A DNA stretch of 63,388 nt from Methylomonas sp. (GTDB lineage: Bacteria > Pseudomonadota > Gammaproteobacteria > Methylococcales > Methylomonadaceae): assembly GCA_002929135.1 (NCBI GenBank), contig PESC01000004.1, positions 1-63,388 on the forward strand, in the 5' to 3' direction. A model generated the notes under the pieces. It ran no database searches. It saw nothing but the letters and a program-made list of their open reading frames with translations, and was not told where the DNA came from. Positions 27,400-35,003 of the stretch are shown here, in pieces. Within the stretch, counting starts at the first letter, position 1. The number at the start of each line of letters is the position of its first letter. The position numbers and the translations under genes were made by a program.

Positions 27400-28512
27400 A
27401 TGCAACCATCCCACGCTTATCCCAAACGCATATTGCTGGCCGTCAGCGGCATGTCGCCGCAAATCGTCACAGAAACCCTGTATGGCCTGGCGATTGGCCA
27501 GGGCGAACCCTTCATTCCCACCGAGATTCATCTAATCACCACCGTCTCGGGCGCACGGGAAGCCCGGCTGCAACTGCTGCACCCCAAAACCGGAAAATTT
27601 CATCAATTACGCCAGGATTACCAACTGCCCGACATCGACTTTCCTGAAGAAAACATCCACGTCATAGAAGACACTCACGGCCAGCCGCTCGATGACATCA
27701 AAACACCGACGCAAAACGAAGCCGCCGCCGACTTCATCACCGCCATCGTGTGCGATCTGACCCGACACGATGACGCCGCCATCCATGTCTCCATCGCCGG
27801 TGGCCGAAAAACCATGGGCTATTACCTAGGGTACGCGCTCAGCCTGTATGGCAGGCTGCAAGATCGGCTCTCGCATGTTCTGGTGACCGATCGCTACGAA
27901 AACCTGCCGGAGTTTTTTTATCCCACACCGAACAGCCAAGTCATATTCGACCGGGAAAACCGCGCCCTCGACAGCCAGGAAGCCAAAATCATGCTGGCCG
28001 AAATCCCGTTTGTGCGGCTGCGGAGCGGTATGCCCGACCATTTGCTGAAAGGCCGGATCGGCTTCAGCGAAAGCATACGCCTGGTGCGCCGAATCGAATC
28101 CGAACCCATACTGCGTATCGATCAAACCCAGCAATGCTTTTGGGTAGGCGATGTAAAAATCCGCATGACCGCCGTAAATTTCGTTTTTTATCTATGGTTA
28201 CTCCGGCGTTCGCTCGAAGACAACCCGGTAAAACGGGGGCCGTATGCCGAAAACCGCGAATACGCCGCTGAATTCACGGCACTGTTCAAACAGCACCTCG
28301 ACAAGGATGAAGACGACCGCACATTGCAAACCTTGAAGCAAGGCATGCACAGCGATTGGCTGTCCGAACGCATCAGCCGCTGCAACACCAGCTTCCAGCA
28401 CGCCTTGGGCAAGGCCATGGCCCAACCGTTTGCGATCAAAAGCAGGGGCAAGAACAACGACAAACACTACCGCATCGACCTGACGCAACAGCAAATTCAA
28501 CCCGGAGATTAA
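27400..28512 (+). CDS. CARF-domain CRISPR protein, NE0113 family (TIGR02584)
   Basis: 370 residues. The N-terminal CARF domain starts KRILLAVSGMSPQIVTETLYG and has the ligand-binding loop SIAGGRKTMGYYLGYALSLYG (motif at about 131-139). The C-terminal part (about 240-360) is basic and helical, compatible with a winged-helix region. The family is tied to type III loci; NCBI-style naming has linked it to ring nucleases or Csm6-like proteins, and older nomenclature to Csx14. No HEPN RX4-6H motif is evident. The likely role is cyclic oligoadenylate sensing, degradation or regulation. It lies 4 bp before cas10. Confidence 0.8.
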   Translation: MQPSHAYPKRILLAVSGMSPQIVTETLYGLAIGQGEPFIPTEIHLITTVSGAREARLQLLHPKTGKFHQLRQDYQLPDIDFPEENIHVIEDTHGQPLDDIKTPTQNEAAADFITAIVCDLTRHDDAAIHVSIAGGRKTMGYYLGYALSLYGRLQDRLSHVLVTDRYENLPEFFYPTPNSQVIFDRENRALDSQEAKIMLAEIPFVRLRSGMPDHLLKGRIGFSESIRLVRRIESEPILRIDQTQQCFWVGDVKIRMTAVNFVFYLWLLRRSLEDNPVKRGPYAENREYAAEFTALFKQHLDKDEDDRTLQTLKQGMHSDWLSERISRCNTSFQHALGKAMAQPFAIKSRGKNNDKHYRIDLTQQQIQPGD

Positions 28513-28515
28513 CCA

Positions 28516-31200
28516 ATGAATGTTACCCCACTGCTGCAACAATCCAGCCGCATCGCCCTGGCGGCGTTTTTGCACGACCTGGGCAAATTTGCCGAGCGCG
28601 CCCGAATCGAAGCCGAACCGCAAACGCTGGACGACAACAAACAACTGTACTGCCCGCATCGCAAAAAGCACACCGACGACAAGGGCTGGTTCAGCCACGT
28701 CCACGCCGCCTACACCGGTTTGGCCATGGACTTGATCGAAGACAGCCTGCCGGATTTGACCGGCGCGGACTTCGCCCCGTTCGGCTCATGGAAAACCCGC
28801 GCTGCTGACGACTCCTTCATCAACGCCGCCGCCAAACACCACAAACCGGACAGCTTTCTGCAATGGATCGTCGCCACCGCCGACCGCTTGGCCTCGGGAT
28901 TTGACCGGGAAGAGTTTGAAAAATACAACGAAGCCGACGAAGGCACGGCCACCGGCAAGAACCACTACACCGCCCGGCAACTGACCCTGTTCGAGCAAAT
29001 CAACAAAACCGGCCTGGCGGCAGCGGCTTTCAAATACCGCTACCCACTCAAACCCCTGTCACCAGACAGCCTGTTTCCGGTCGAAGCCAAGGACTACGAG
29101 GGCGACGACAAGGAAAAAGCCCAACAGGAATACGCCAAACTTTGGCACGACTTTACCCTGGCGCTAACGCAAATCCCTACATCGCATCGCCACAACTGGC
29201 CGCTGTGGCTCGATCATTTCGAAACCGTCTGGGGTGTTTATACCCAGGCCATTCCGTCCGCCACGGCTTTCAACGTCCGTCCCGACGTCTCGCTGTACGA
29301 CCATTCCCGTGTCACCGCCGCGCTGGCGACGGCCTTGTGGCGCTACCACCACGAAAACCACGACACCGGCGACGCCGCCCGCAAAGCCCTGAGTGACCCG
29401 GCGCAAAGCTGGGGTGAAGCCAAATTCCTGCTGGTGCAGGGCGACTTTTTCGGCATTCAGGATTTCATTTTCGCCAGCGGTGGCGACAGCAACAAACGCG
29501 CCGCCAAACTGCTGCGTGGCCGCTCGTTTTATGTGTCACTGCTGGCCGAATGCGCGGCGCTGAAGGTGCTGGACGCGCTGGATTTGCCCGCCACCAGCCA
29601 AGTCATCAATGCTGCCGGTAAATTCATGATCGTGGCGTCGAATACCGATGCCACCATCGAAAAACTGCGACAAGTGCAACACGATCTGGACGACTGGTTC
29701 TTGCGCCACAGCTATGGCCAGGCCGGGGTTGGCCTGGCCTGGACAGAAGCCTCGGGCAACGATTTTTGCCGCAAGCCCGTGGTAGGCGAAAGCAAAAGCC
29801 CGTACCGGCAATTGCTCGACCGCCTGTTCGACCAACTGGAGATCAAGAAGTACCAGCGTTTCGGCCTGTGCGCCCGCCCGGCGGCAACCGCCGTGTTCAG
29901 CGACTTTCTCGACGGCTTCGACAATGAAAAAGGCGTCTGCAAAATCGATGGCCGCTCGCCCGCCCGCCATCCACTCGAAGCCGACACCTTTGTCGGTGAC
30001 CTGGCCCGGGATCAAATCGAAATCGGCCACTGGCTGACCCGCCGCCAGCGCATCCTGATTACCCGCCAATCGCTGAACATGCCCAGCACCCTGAAAACTC
30101 CGGTTTTCGGCTATCACATCAGCTTCGTCGAACACGAAGAAGGCCACGGCAAATTCGGCGAACAAGCCAGAAACGGCAACCTGCTGCGCGCCTGGGACTT
30201 TGCCCTGCCGCAAACCGCCGACGCCGCCTTGTGGAACGGCTACGCCCGCCGCAACATCAACGCCTACGTGCCGATAGCCACGGAAACCGACAAGCTGGAA
30301 GAACAATGGGGCAAATACATCGGCATCGATGAAAAGCTGGAAATCGGCACCGCCAAAACCCTGAACCACCTGGCCTGCGCCAATCGCCGCCAGGACGACT
30401 CCGGCGACTGGATCGGCATCAGCGCCCTGTCCACGCTGAAAGGCGACGTCGACAACCTGGGCAACCTGTTCCAGTCCGGCCTCGGCGACGACGCCAGCTT
30501 CAGCAAAACCGCCGCCTTGTCGCGCCAGCTCAACAACTTCTTCGCCGTCTATCTGCCCTGGCTGTGCCAGAAGGACTATCCCGACACCTACACCGTATTC
30601 GCCGGTGGCGACGACTTCTTCCTGATCGGCCCGTGGCTGTCGCAAATCCAACTGGCCGAAAAACTGCGCCAGGCTTTTCAACGCTACGTCGCACACAATA
30701 CCGACATCCACTTTTCCGTCGGCATCAGCAGCACCAAGCCCGGCCTGCCGATCCATCAAATCGGCGAACTGGCGGAACAGGCGCTGGAACAAGCCAAGGC
30801 CCACAACCCCGAAAAACACCAAAAGCCGCCGAAAAACGCCGTCACCTGTTTCGGCCAAACCGTGTTCTGGGATGAATTTGCCGCGCTGACCGGCCCGCGT
30901 TACCAGGGCTTGCAACGATTGAGCGAAGACCACAGCCTGAGCACCGGCTACGTCTACGGCCTGCTCCACCTGATAGCCATGGCCGAAAAAGTGAATGAAA
31001 GACCGGAAAACGCCCTCTGGCACAGCTACTTTGCCTACCGCACCGCACGCATGCTGGAGCGCAACCGAAAACTGGACAAGGAACAACGCAAGCGCCGTCA
31101 GGCCGAGCTGGCCGACGAAATAGCCAATGCTGGCATCATCCGCCACGGCGGCAACTACCGTATCGCGCTGTTTTGTCACTTGTACCAGCAGCGCGATTGA
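28516..31200 (+). CDS. cas10: Type III-A Cas10/Csm1
   Basis: 894 residues. The order is: N-terminal HD nuclease domain with His20-Asp21 (FLHDLGKFAERA), a first Palm-like domain, a second Palm/cyclase domain with intact GGDD at about 697-700 (VFAGGDDFFLIG), and a C-terminal helical D4-like domain. With target RNA bound, such proteins cut ssDNA (HD) and make cyclic oligoadenylates from ATP (GGDD). Both active sites look intact. The Csm2-Csm5 partners mark the system as subtype III-A. It is separated from csm2 by a 1-kb insert carrying a RAYT gene. Confidence 0.95.
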   Translation: MNVTPLLQQSSRIALAAFLHDLGKFAERARIEAEPQTLDDNKQLYCPHRKKHTDDKGWFSHVHAAYTGLAMDLIEDSLPDLTGADFAPFGSWKTRAADDSFINAAAKHHKPDSFLQWIVATADRLASGFDREEFEKYNEADEGTATGKNHYTARQLTLFEQINKTGLAAAAFKYRYPLKPLSPDSLFPVEAKDYEGDDKEKAQQEYAKLWHDFTLALTQIPTSHRHNWPLWLDHFETVWGVYTQAIPSATAFNVRPDVSLYDHSRVTAALATALWRYHHENHDTGDAARKALSDPAQSWGEAKFLLVQGDFFGIQDFIFASGGDSNKRAAKLLRGRSFYVSLLAECAALKVLDALDLPATSQVINAAGKFMIVASNTDATIEKLRQVQHDLDDWFLRHSYGQAGVGLAWTEASGNDFCRKPVVGESKSPYRQLLDRLFDQLEIKKYQRFGLCARPAATAVFSDFLDGFDNEKGVCKIDGRSPARHPLEADTFVGDLARDQIEIGHWLTRRQRILITRQSLNMPSTLKTPVFGYHISFVEHEEGHGKFGEQARNGNLLRAWDFALPQTADAALWNGYARRNINAYVPIATETDKLEEQWGKYIGIDEKLEIGTAKTLNHLACANRRQDDSGDWIGISALSTLKGDVDNLGNLFQSGLGDDASFSKTAALSRQLNNFFAVYLPWLCQKDYPDTYTVFAGGDDFFLIGPWLSQIQLAEKLRQAFQRYVAHNTDIHFSVGISSTKPGLPIHQIGELAEQALEQAKAHNPEKHQKPPKNAVTCFGQTVFWDEFAALTGPRYQGLQRLSEDHSLSTGYVYGLLHLIAMAEKVNERPENALWHSYFAYRTARMLERNRKLDKEQRKRRQAELADEIANAGIIRHGGNYRIALFCHLYQQRD

Positions 31201-31212
31201 ATACACACGGCC

Positions 31213-31327
31213 AGAACTCGCCCCAAGTAACACGCAACACCCAACACGACTCGTTCCCACGCGCAGCAAAGGAATGCCGCCCGGGGCGCTCCGCGCTCCG
31301 GGCCACACTGACAGGAGACCATCCATG
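31213..31327. repeat. Direct repeat A: duplicated leader in front of the RAYT gene
   Basis: This segment begins AGAACTCGCCCCAAG, includes a REP half (CTCGTTCCCACGC and CCCGGGGCGCTCCGCG) and ends with the ribosome-binding region GACAGGAGACC before ATGGC. The same order recurs at 32066-32209 in front of csm2, ending GACAGGAGACATTTG then ATGGC. The RAYT gene and the microsatellite lie between the copies. Confidence 0.85.
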
Positions 31328-31858
31328 GCCCGCAGCCGCTACCACATCACCGAGCCGGACAAACCGCACTTTCTGACTTGCACAGTGGTGGAATGGCTGC
31401 CGGTATTCACCCGCCCGGACACCGTGCAAATGCTGCTGGACTGCTGGCGTTACCAGCGCGAGAACCACGGTTTGAGGCTGTATGGCTATGTCGTGCTGGA
31501 AAACCACCTGCACTATGTCGCCCATGCCGCCGACCTGGGCAAAAGCCTGCATCAGTTCAAATCGTTTACGGCCAGAACCCTCATCGATTACCTGAAACAG
31601 CAACAGGTGAATCGCTTGCTGAACCGTATGAACTTTGCCAAACGAGCACACAAGACCGACCGCGAGCATCAATTCTGGCAGGAGGGAGCGCATCCGCAGT
31701 TGATGGGCGACGAACAAACGATGCGGCAAAAGCTGGATTACATCCACAACAACCCGGTCAAGCGTGGTTATGTAGATAATCCGGCGCACTGGCGTTATTC
31801 CAGCGCCCGCAATTACGAAGGACAGCCAGGGTTGATCGAGATTGATCGCTGGATGTAG
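31325..31858 (+). CDS. REP-associated tyrosine transposase (RAYT)
   Basis: 177 residues of the Y1/TnpA-REP family of HUH endonucleases. Seen are the HUH-type pair in YVVLENHLHYVAHA and the C-terminal KLDYIHNNPVKRGYV block with the candidate catalytic Tyr, both typical of RAYTs. These proteins nick REP single strands and are thought to spread REP/BIME elements. REP palindromes lie on both sides. It starts after a strong AGGAG site that appears copied from the csm2 leader. It is inserted in the cas operon in the same orientation. Confidence 0.9.
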   Translation: MARSRYHITEPDKPHFLTCTVVEWLPVFTRPDTVQMLLDCWRYQRENHGLRLYGYVVLENHLHYVAHAADLGKSLHQFKSFTARTLIDYLKQQQVNRLLNRMNFAKRAHKTDREHQFWQEGAHPQLMGDEQTMRQKLDYIHNNPVKRGYVDNPAHWRYSSARNYEGQPGLIEIDRWM

Positions 31859-31861
31859 GGA

Positions 31862-31912
31862 CGGGACGCAGAGCGTCCCGGGCTGCATTCCCACGCAGAG
31901 CGTGGGAACGAG
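31862..31912. repeat. REP pair after the RAYT gene
   Basis: Two hairpins stand side by side, GGGACGC-AGA-GCGTCCC and TTCCCACGC-AGA-GCGTGGGAA, separated by GGGCTGCA and followed by CGAG. This is the double-palindrome BIME form of the window's REP family, directly behind the transposase gene. Confidence 0.85.
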
Positions 31913-31946
31913 GGCGTGGGGTGTGGGAGAGCGCGGGGTGTGGGGC

Positions 31947-32049
31947 CTGGACTCTGGACTCTGGACTCTGGACTCTGGACTCTGGACTCTGGACTCTGGA
32001 CTCTGGACTCTGGACTCTGGACTCTGGACTCTGGACTCTGGACTCTGGA
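31947..32049 (+). repeat. Heptanucleotide tandem repeat, about 14.7 copies
   Basis: The unit CTGGACT repeats without interruption over about 103 bp; the last unit changes to CTGGAAT. It lies between the RAYT gene and csm2 in noncoding sequence. Seven is not a multiple of three, so slippage would change frames, but no real gene reads through it. Confidence 0.95.
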
Positions 32050-32065
32050 ATCTGGGGCGTAAGCG

Positions 32066-32209
32066 AGAACTCGCCCCAAGCAAACACGCAACTCGTAACA
32101 CAACTCGTTCCCACGCTCTGCGTGGGAATGCAGCCCGGGGCGCTCCGCGCCCCGAAGCACAAATTATTTTGCAACCGCAGTTTTAACGATAGACAGGAGA
32201 CATTTGATG
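32066..32209. repeat. Direct repeat B: leader region of csm2
   Basis: The partner of the segment at 31213-31327. It keeps the complete REP hairpin (CGTTCCCACGC-TCT-GCGTGGGAATG) and has an extra stretch of about 25-30 bp (AAATTATTTTGCAACCG and following) before the shared GACAGGAGAC ribosome-binding region. Copy B is probably the original, as it has the intact palindrome and leads a cas gene. Confidence 0.8.
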
Positions 32210-32677
32210 GCACAACCACAACACCGAAACACGGGATATTCCGGCAAAACCAACGACAGCCGAAGCGAATCCACTTCTGGTGGCAAACCGTTTTCCGACA
32301 TTCTCAAGAAAATAAGCCTCGAAAACATCGAGCCAGACTTGTTCGACTCAGTAGCCAAGGAAACTGCTGAAACAATTGCCGAGACCAAGAAAGAACTCAA
32401 CAAGCCGACGCAATTGCGAAAGTTTTACGATGAAATCGTCATGTGGGACAGCAAAACCACTCTGCATCCGCAAAAATTCGGCGAATACCTGCCGTTCATC
32501 AAAATGCTCAATGCCAAAATCGCCTATGCACAAGGTCGCAAACTGGTGGACAGCAATTTCGTCGACCTCATCAGCCACTGCTTAAGCAAAGTAAACAACG
32601 AAAAAACCCTGCACACCTTCAAACTGTTCATGGAAGCGTTCATGGGCTTTTACAAACAAGTCAGAGAAAAAGACTAA
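32207..32677 (+). CDS. csm2: Type III-A small subunit Csm2
   Basis: 156 residues, with a Ser/Gly/Lys-rich N-terminal tail (about 1-40) and then a helical Csm2 domain (TQLRKFYDEIVMWDSK, FLPFIKMLNAKIAYAQGR-like, FKLFMEAFMGFYKQV). It forms the inner filament of the Csm complex. ATG 32207 follows AGGAG at good spacing; a TTG one codon earlier is less likely. Confidence 0.92.
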   Translation: MAQPQHRNTGYSGKTNDSRSESTSGGKPFSDILKKISLENIEPDLFDSVAKETAETIAETKKELNKPTQLRKFYDEIVMWDSKTTLHPQKFGEYLPFIKMLNAKIAYAQGRKLVDSNFVDLISHCLSKVNNEKTLHTFKLFMEAFMGFYKQVREKD

Positions 32678-32691
32678 CGGAGCACCCCATC

Positions 32692-33411
32692 ATGCAACTC
32701 ACCCAAATCCAAAAACTCAGCGCCAAAATCGAACTGCTCAGCGGTCTGCACATTGGCAGCGGCAATACCGAAATCCACATCGGCGGCACCGACAACCCGG
32801 TCATCAAAAACCCGATCACCCAGCAACCCTACATTCCCGGCTCCAGCATCAAGGGCAAGATGCGCAGTTTGCTGGAATGGCATTTGGGCGTGGTCGGCAT
32901 TGCCGAAGGCCACCCCTTGAGCTTCAAGCACATCGGCAAACTCAGCGGTAAAACCCAAGACCAGGCCAAAAACCTGCTGAAACTGTTCGGCGGTGCCCCG
33001 GACAGCAGCAACGACCAAACCCTGATCGAAGAAATTGGCCCCACCCGCCTGGCGTTCTGGGATTGCTCGCTCGACTCTGCCTGGGTCGAAGACATGGACA
33101 AAAAAAACCTGCTGCTCACCGAAACCAAAATGGAAAACATGATAGACCGCATCCGGGGCGTGGCCGAGTACCCGCGCAACACCGAGCGCGTACCCGCCAC
33201 CGCCCGTTTCGACTTCAACCTCACCCTCCGCGTCCACGATGGCGAAGACTTGCTGGCCACCATCCTGCAAGGCCTGAAACTGCTGGAACTGACCGGCCTC
33301 GGCGGCTCCGGCTCGCGCGGTTACGGCAAAATCCAGTTCACCGGCCTGACCCTCGACGGCAACGACATTCAGACCAAACTGCAACAAATCGACCTACAAG
33401 AGGCGGCCTGA
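32692..33411 (+). CDS. csm3: Type III-A backbone RAMP Csm3 (Cas7)
   Basis: 239 residues. The RAMP start IELLSGLHIGSGN leads into GGTDNPVIKNP, where Asp34 is the likely catalytic residue for cutting target RNA every 6 nt. It is followed by QPYIPGSSIKGKMRSLLEWH and the glycine-rich GLGGSGSRGYGKIQF loop. All expected motifs are intact, so target RNA cleavage is likely retained. Its stop lies 1 bp before the VapB-like gene. Confidence 0.95.
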   Translation: MQLTQIQKLSAKIELLSGLHIGSGNTEIHIGGTDNPVIKNPITQQPYIPGSSIKGKMRSLLEWHLGVVGIAEGHPLSFKHIGKLSGKTQDQAKNLLKLFGGAPDSSNDQTLIEEIGPTRLAFWDCSLDSAWVEDMDKKNLLLTETKMENMIDRIRGVAEYPRNTERVPATARFDFNLTLRVHDGEDLLATILQGLKLLELTGLGGSGSRGYGKIQFTGLTLDGNDIQTKLQQIDLQEAA

Positions 33412-33412
33412 C

Positions 33413-33652
33413 ATGCAACCCATACGCCAGATTTATCAAGACGCCCCCGACAGCATCGCTATCCCGGAAGCGTTGCGCCATCAACCCGTGGAAATCATCA
33501 TCTGGCCCTTGGCCGAACCCCCGACCCCAGCGGAAACCGATGCCAACGGCTGGCCCATCGGTTTTTTTGAAGCAACCGCCGGTAGCTGGGCTGGCGAGCC
33601 ATTGGTCAGAGAGCCGCAAGACGATTACGAACAACGTCTGGAGTTGGAATAA
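33413..33652 (+). CDS. VapB-like antitoxin within the csm operon
   Basis: 79 residues. The N-terminal stretch (SIAIPEALRHQPVEIIIWPL) is the pattern of small antitoxins that precede PIN toxins, with an acidic, Trp-containing tail (WPIGFFEATAGSWAGEP) suited to binding the toxin. It starts 1 bp after csm3 stops, and its TAA shares one base with the ATG of the PIN gene. Its DNA-binding ability is unclear. Confidence 0.7.
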   Translation: MQPIRQIYQDAPDSIAIPEALRHQPVEIIIWPLAEPPTPAETDANGWPIGFFEATAGSWAGEPLVREPQDDYEQRLELE

Positions 33653-34050
33653 TGTGGCTATTGGATACCAATGTCTGGGTGTGTTATCTAAACCCGGGAG
33701 AGACGCCAGTAAAAGCTCACATGCGCCAACATGCGGCCAACAACCTGTGGCTATGCGATGTTGTCAAGGCTGAACTGTACTTTGGCGCTTACAAAAGCAG
33801 CCGCCAGCAACAGAACTTGCAACTGCTGTCCAATCTGTTTCAGCAGTTTCAGTCTTTGGCATTCGATGGCCATGCTGCGCAAACCTTCGGCCAACTCCGC
33901 GCCCACCTGCACCGCCAGGGCCAGCCCATCGGCCCTTACGACCTGCAAATTGCCGCCATTGCCCTGGCCAACGACCTGACTCTCGTCACCCACAACCGCC
34001 GCGAATTTGGCCGCATCGACGGCTTACGACTCACCGACTGGGAGATTTGA
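33652..34050 (+). CDS. vapC: PIN-domain VapC-like toxin within the csm operon
   Basis: 132 residues. The PIN acidic residues are visible: Asp5 (LLDTNVW), Glu41 (VVKAELYFGA), Asp97 (GPYDLQIAAIAL), with Asn115 in THNRREFGRI. VapC toxins are Mg-dependent RNases that often cut tRNA. It starts one base inside the antitoxin stop and ends directly before the csm4 ATG, so the four genes csm3-vapB-vapC-csm4 are translationally linked. Confidence 0.88.
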   Translation: MWLLDTNVWVCYLNPGETPVKAHMRQHAANNLWLCDVVKAELYFGAYKSSRQQQNLQLLSNLFQQFQSLAFDGHAAQTFGQLRAHLHRQGQPIGPYDLQIAAIALANDLTLVTHNRREFGRIDGLRLTDWEI

Positions 34051-35001
34051 ATGCAAAGCTACCAAGCCACGCTCCACCTGCAATCGGCCTTCGCCACGCC
34101 GTTGAAGGGCGACACCCTGTTCGGCCAGTTGTGCTGGGCGCTGCGCAACCGCTTTGGCGAAGACCGCTTGACCGAATTGCTGGCCGGTTACACCCAAGGC
34201 CAACCCTTCGCCGTGGTTGCAGACGCCTTACCGCAAGGCTGGCTGCCCTTGCCCAAACTGCCCGGCAGCCACTACGACCCCATCGAAGGCGCGGACAGAA
34301 AAGCCCTCAAAAAACGCGCCTGGCTGGCGGAAGATGATGTAACCCAACCGCTGCGTCGATGGCTGAGCCACGCCAAAAGCGCGGCAGACATCGCCGGAAA
34401 ATCGGACAGCCTCGGCCATACCCGCTCGCAGCCGCACAACACCATCAACCGCCAGACCAACACCACCGGCGAAAACGGCTTTGCCCCCTTCAGCATCGAA
34501 CAACAGTGGTTTGTCCCCGGCCTGGCCTGGACGCTGTACCTGCTGCTGGATGAAAACCGCCTCAGCGCCGACGACTGTCGCCTGTGCCTGACCGACATCG
34601 GCCAGATCGGCTTTGGCCGCGACGCCAGCATTGGTTTAGGCAAATTTGCACTGAGCGACTTTGCCCAAACCACGCTACCCGGCCAAACCGGCGCCAACGC
34701 CTGCCTGACCCTGGCACCCTGCGCCCCGCAAGGACTGGGTTTTGACGGTAACAACAGCTTTTACCAACTGTTCACCCGCTTTGGACGCCACGGCGACATC
34801 GCCGTGCACAGCCAGGGCAAACCCTTCAAAAATCCGGTGTTACTGGCGCAGACCGCCGCCCTCTTCGCCACCCCGCCACCCGCATCCGGCTTCATCGGCC
34901 AGGGCCTGGGCGGCGTCGGCCAATTGTCGAAAACCCTGGCCGCCACCGTACATCAAGGTTATGCGCCGGTCATCGCCACAAAACTCGACACCCAGGACTG
35001 A
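34051..35001 (+). CDS. csm4: Type III-A RAMP Csm4 (Cas5)
   Basis: 316 residues. The RAMP signature is TPLKGDTLFGQLCWALRNRFGE at the N-terminus and GFGRDASIGLGKFAL in the middle, with a C-terminal GFIGQGLGGVG-LSKT stretch. Csm4 caps the crRNA 5' tag and holds Cas10 in the complex. It begins directly at the VapC stop and ends 2 bp before csm5. Confidence 0.92.
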   Translation: MQSYQATLHLQSAFATPLKGDTLFGQLCWALRNRFGEDRLTELLAGYTQGQPFAVVADALPQGWLPLPKLPGSHYDPIEGADRKALKKRAWLAEDDVTQPLRRWLSHAKSAADIAGKSDSLGHTRSQPHNTINRQTNTTGENGFAPFSIEQQWFVPGLAWTLYLLLDENRLSADDCRLCLTDIGQIGFGRDASIGLGKFALSDFAQTTLPGQTGANACLTLAPCAPQGLGFDGNNSFYQLFTRFGRHGDIAVHSQGKPFKNPVLLAQTAALFATPPPASGFIGQGLGGVGQLSKTLAATVHQGYAPVIATKLDTQD

Positions 35002-35003
35002 AC

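Noticed and set aside
29536-31326. Minus-strand 596-codon open frame opposite cas10
   Set aside because: A shadow of the GC-rich cas10 gene on the other strand. The plus strand has clear HD and GGDD motifs.
31136-32101. Minus-strand open frames reading through the 7-bp microsatellite
   Set aside because: The 7-bp unit gives an endless SPESRVQ repeat in the open frames, because it contains no stop codon. The RAYT gene on the plus strand explains the rest.
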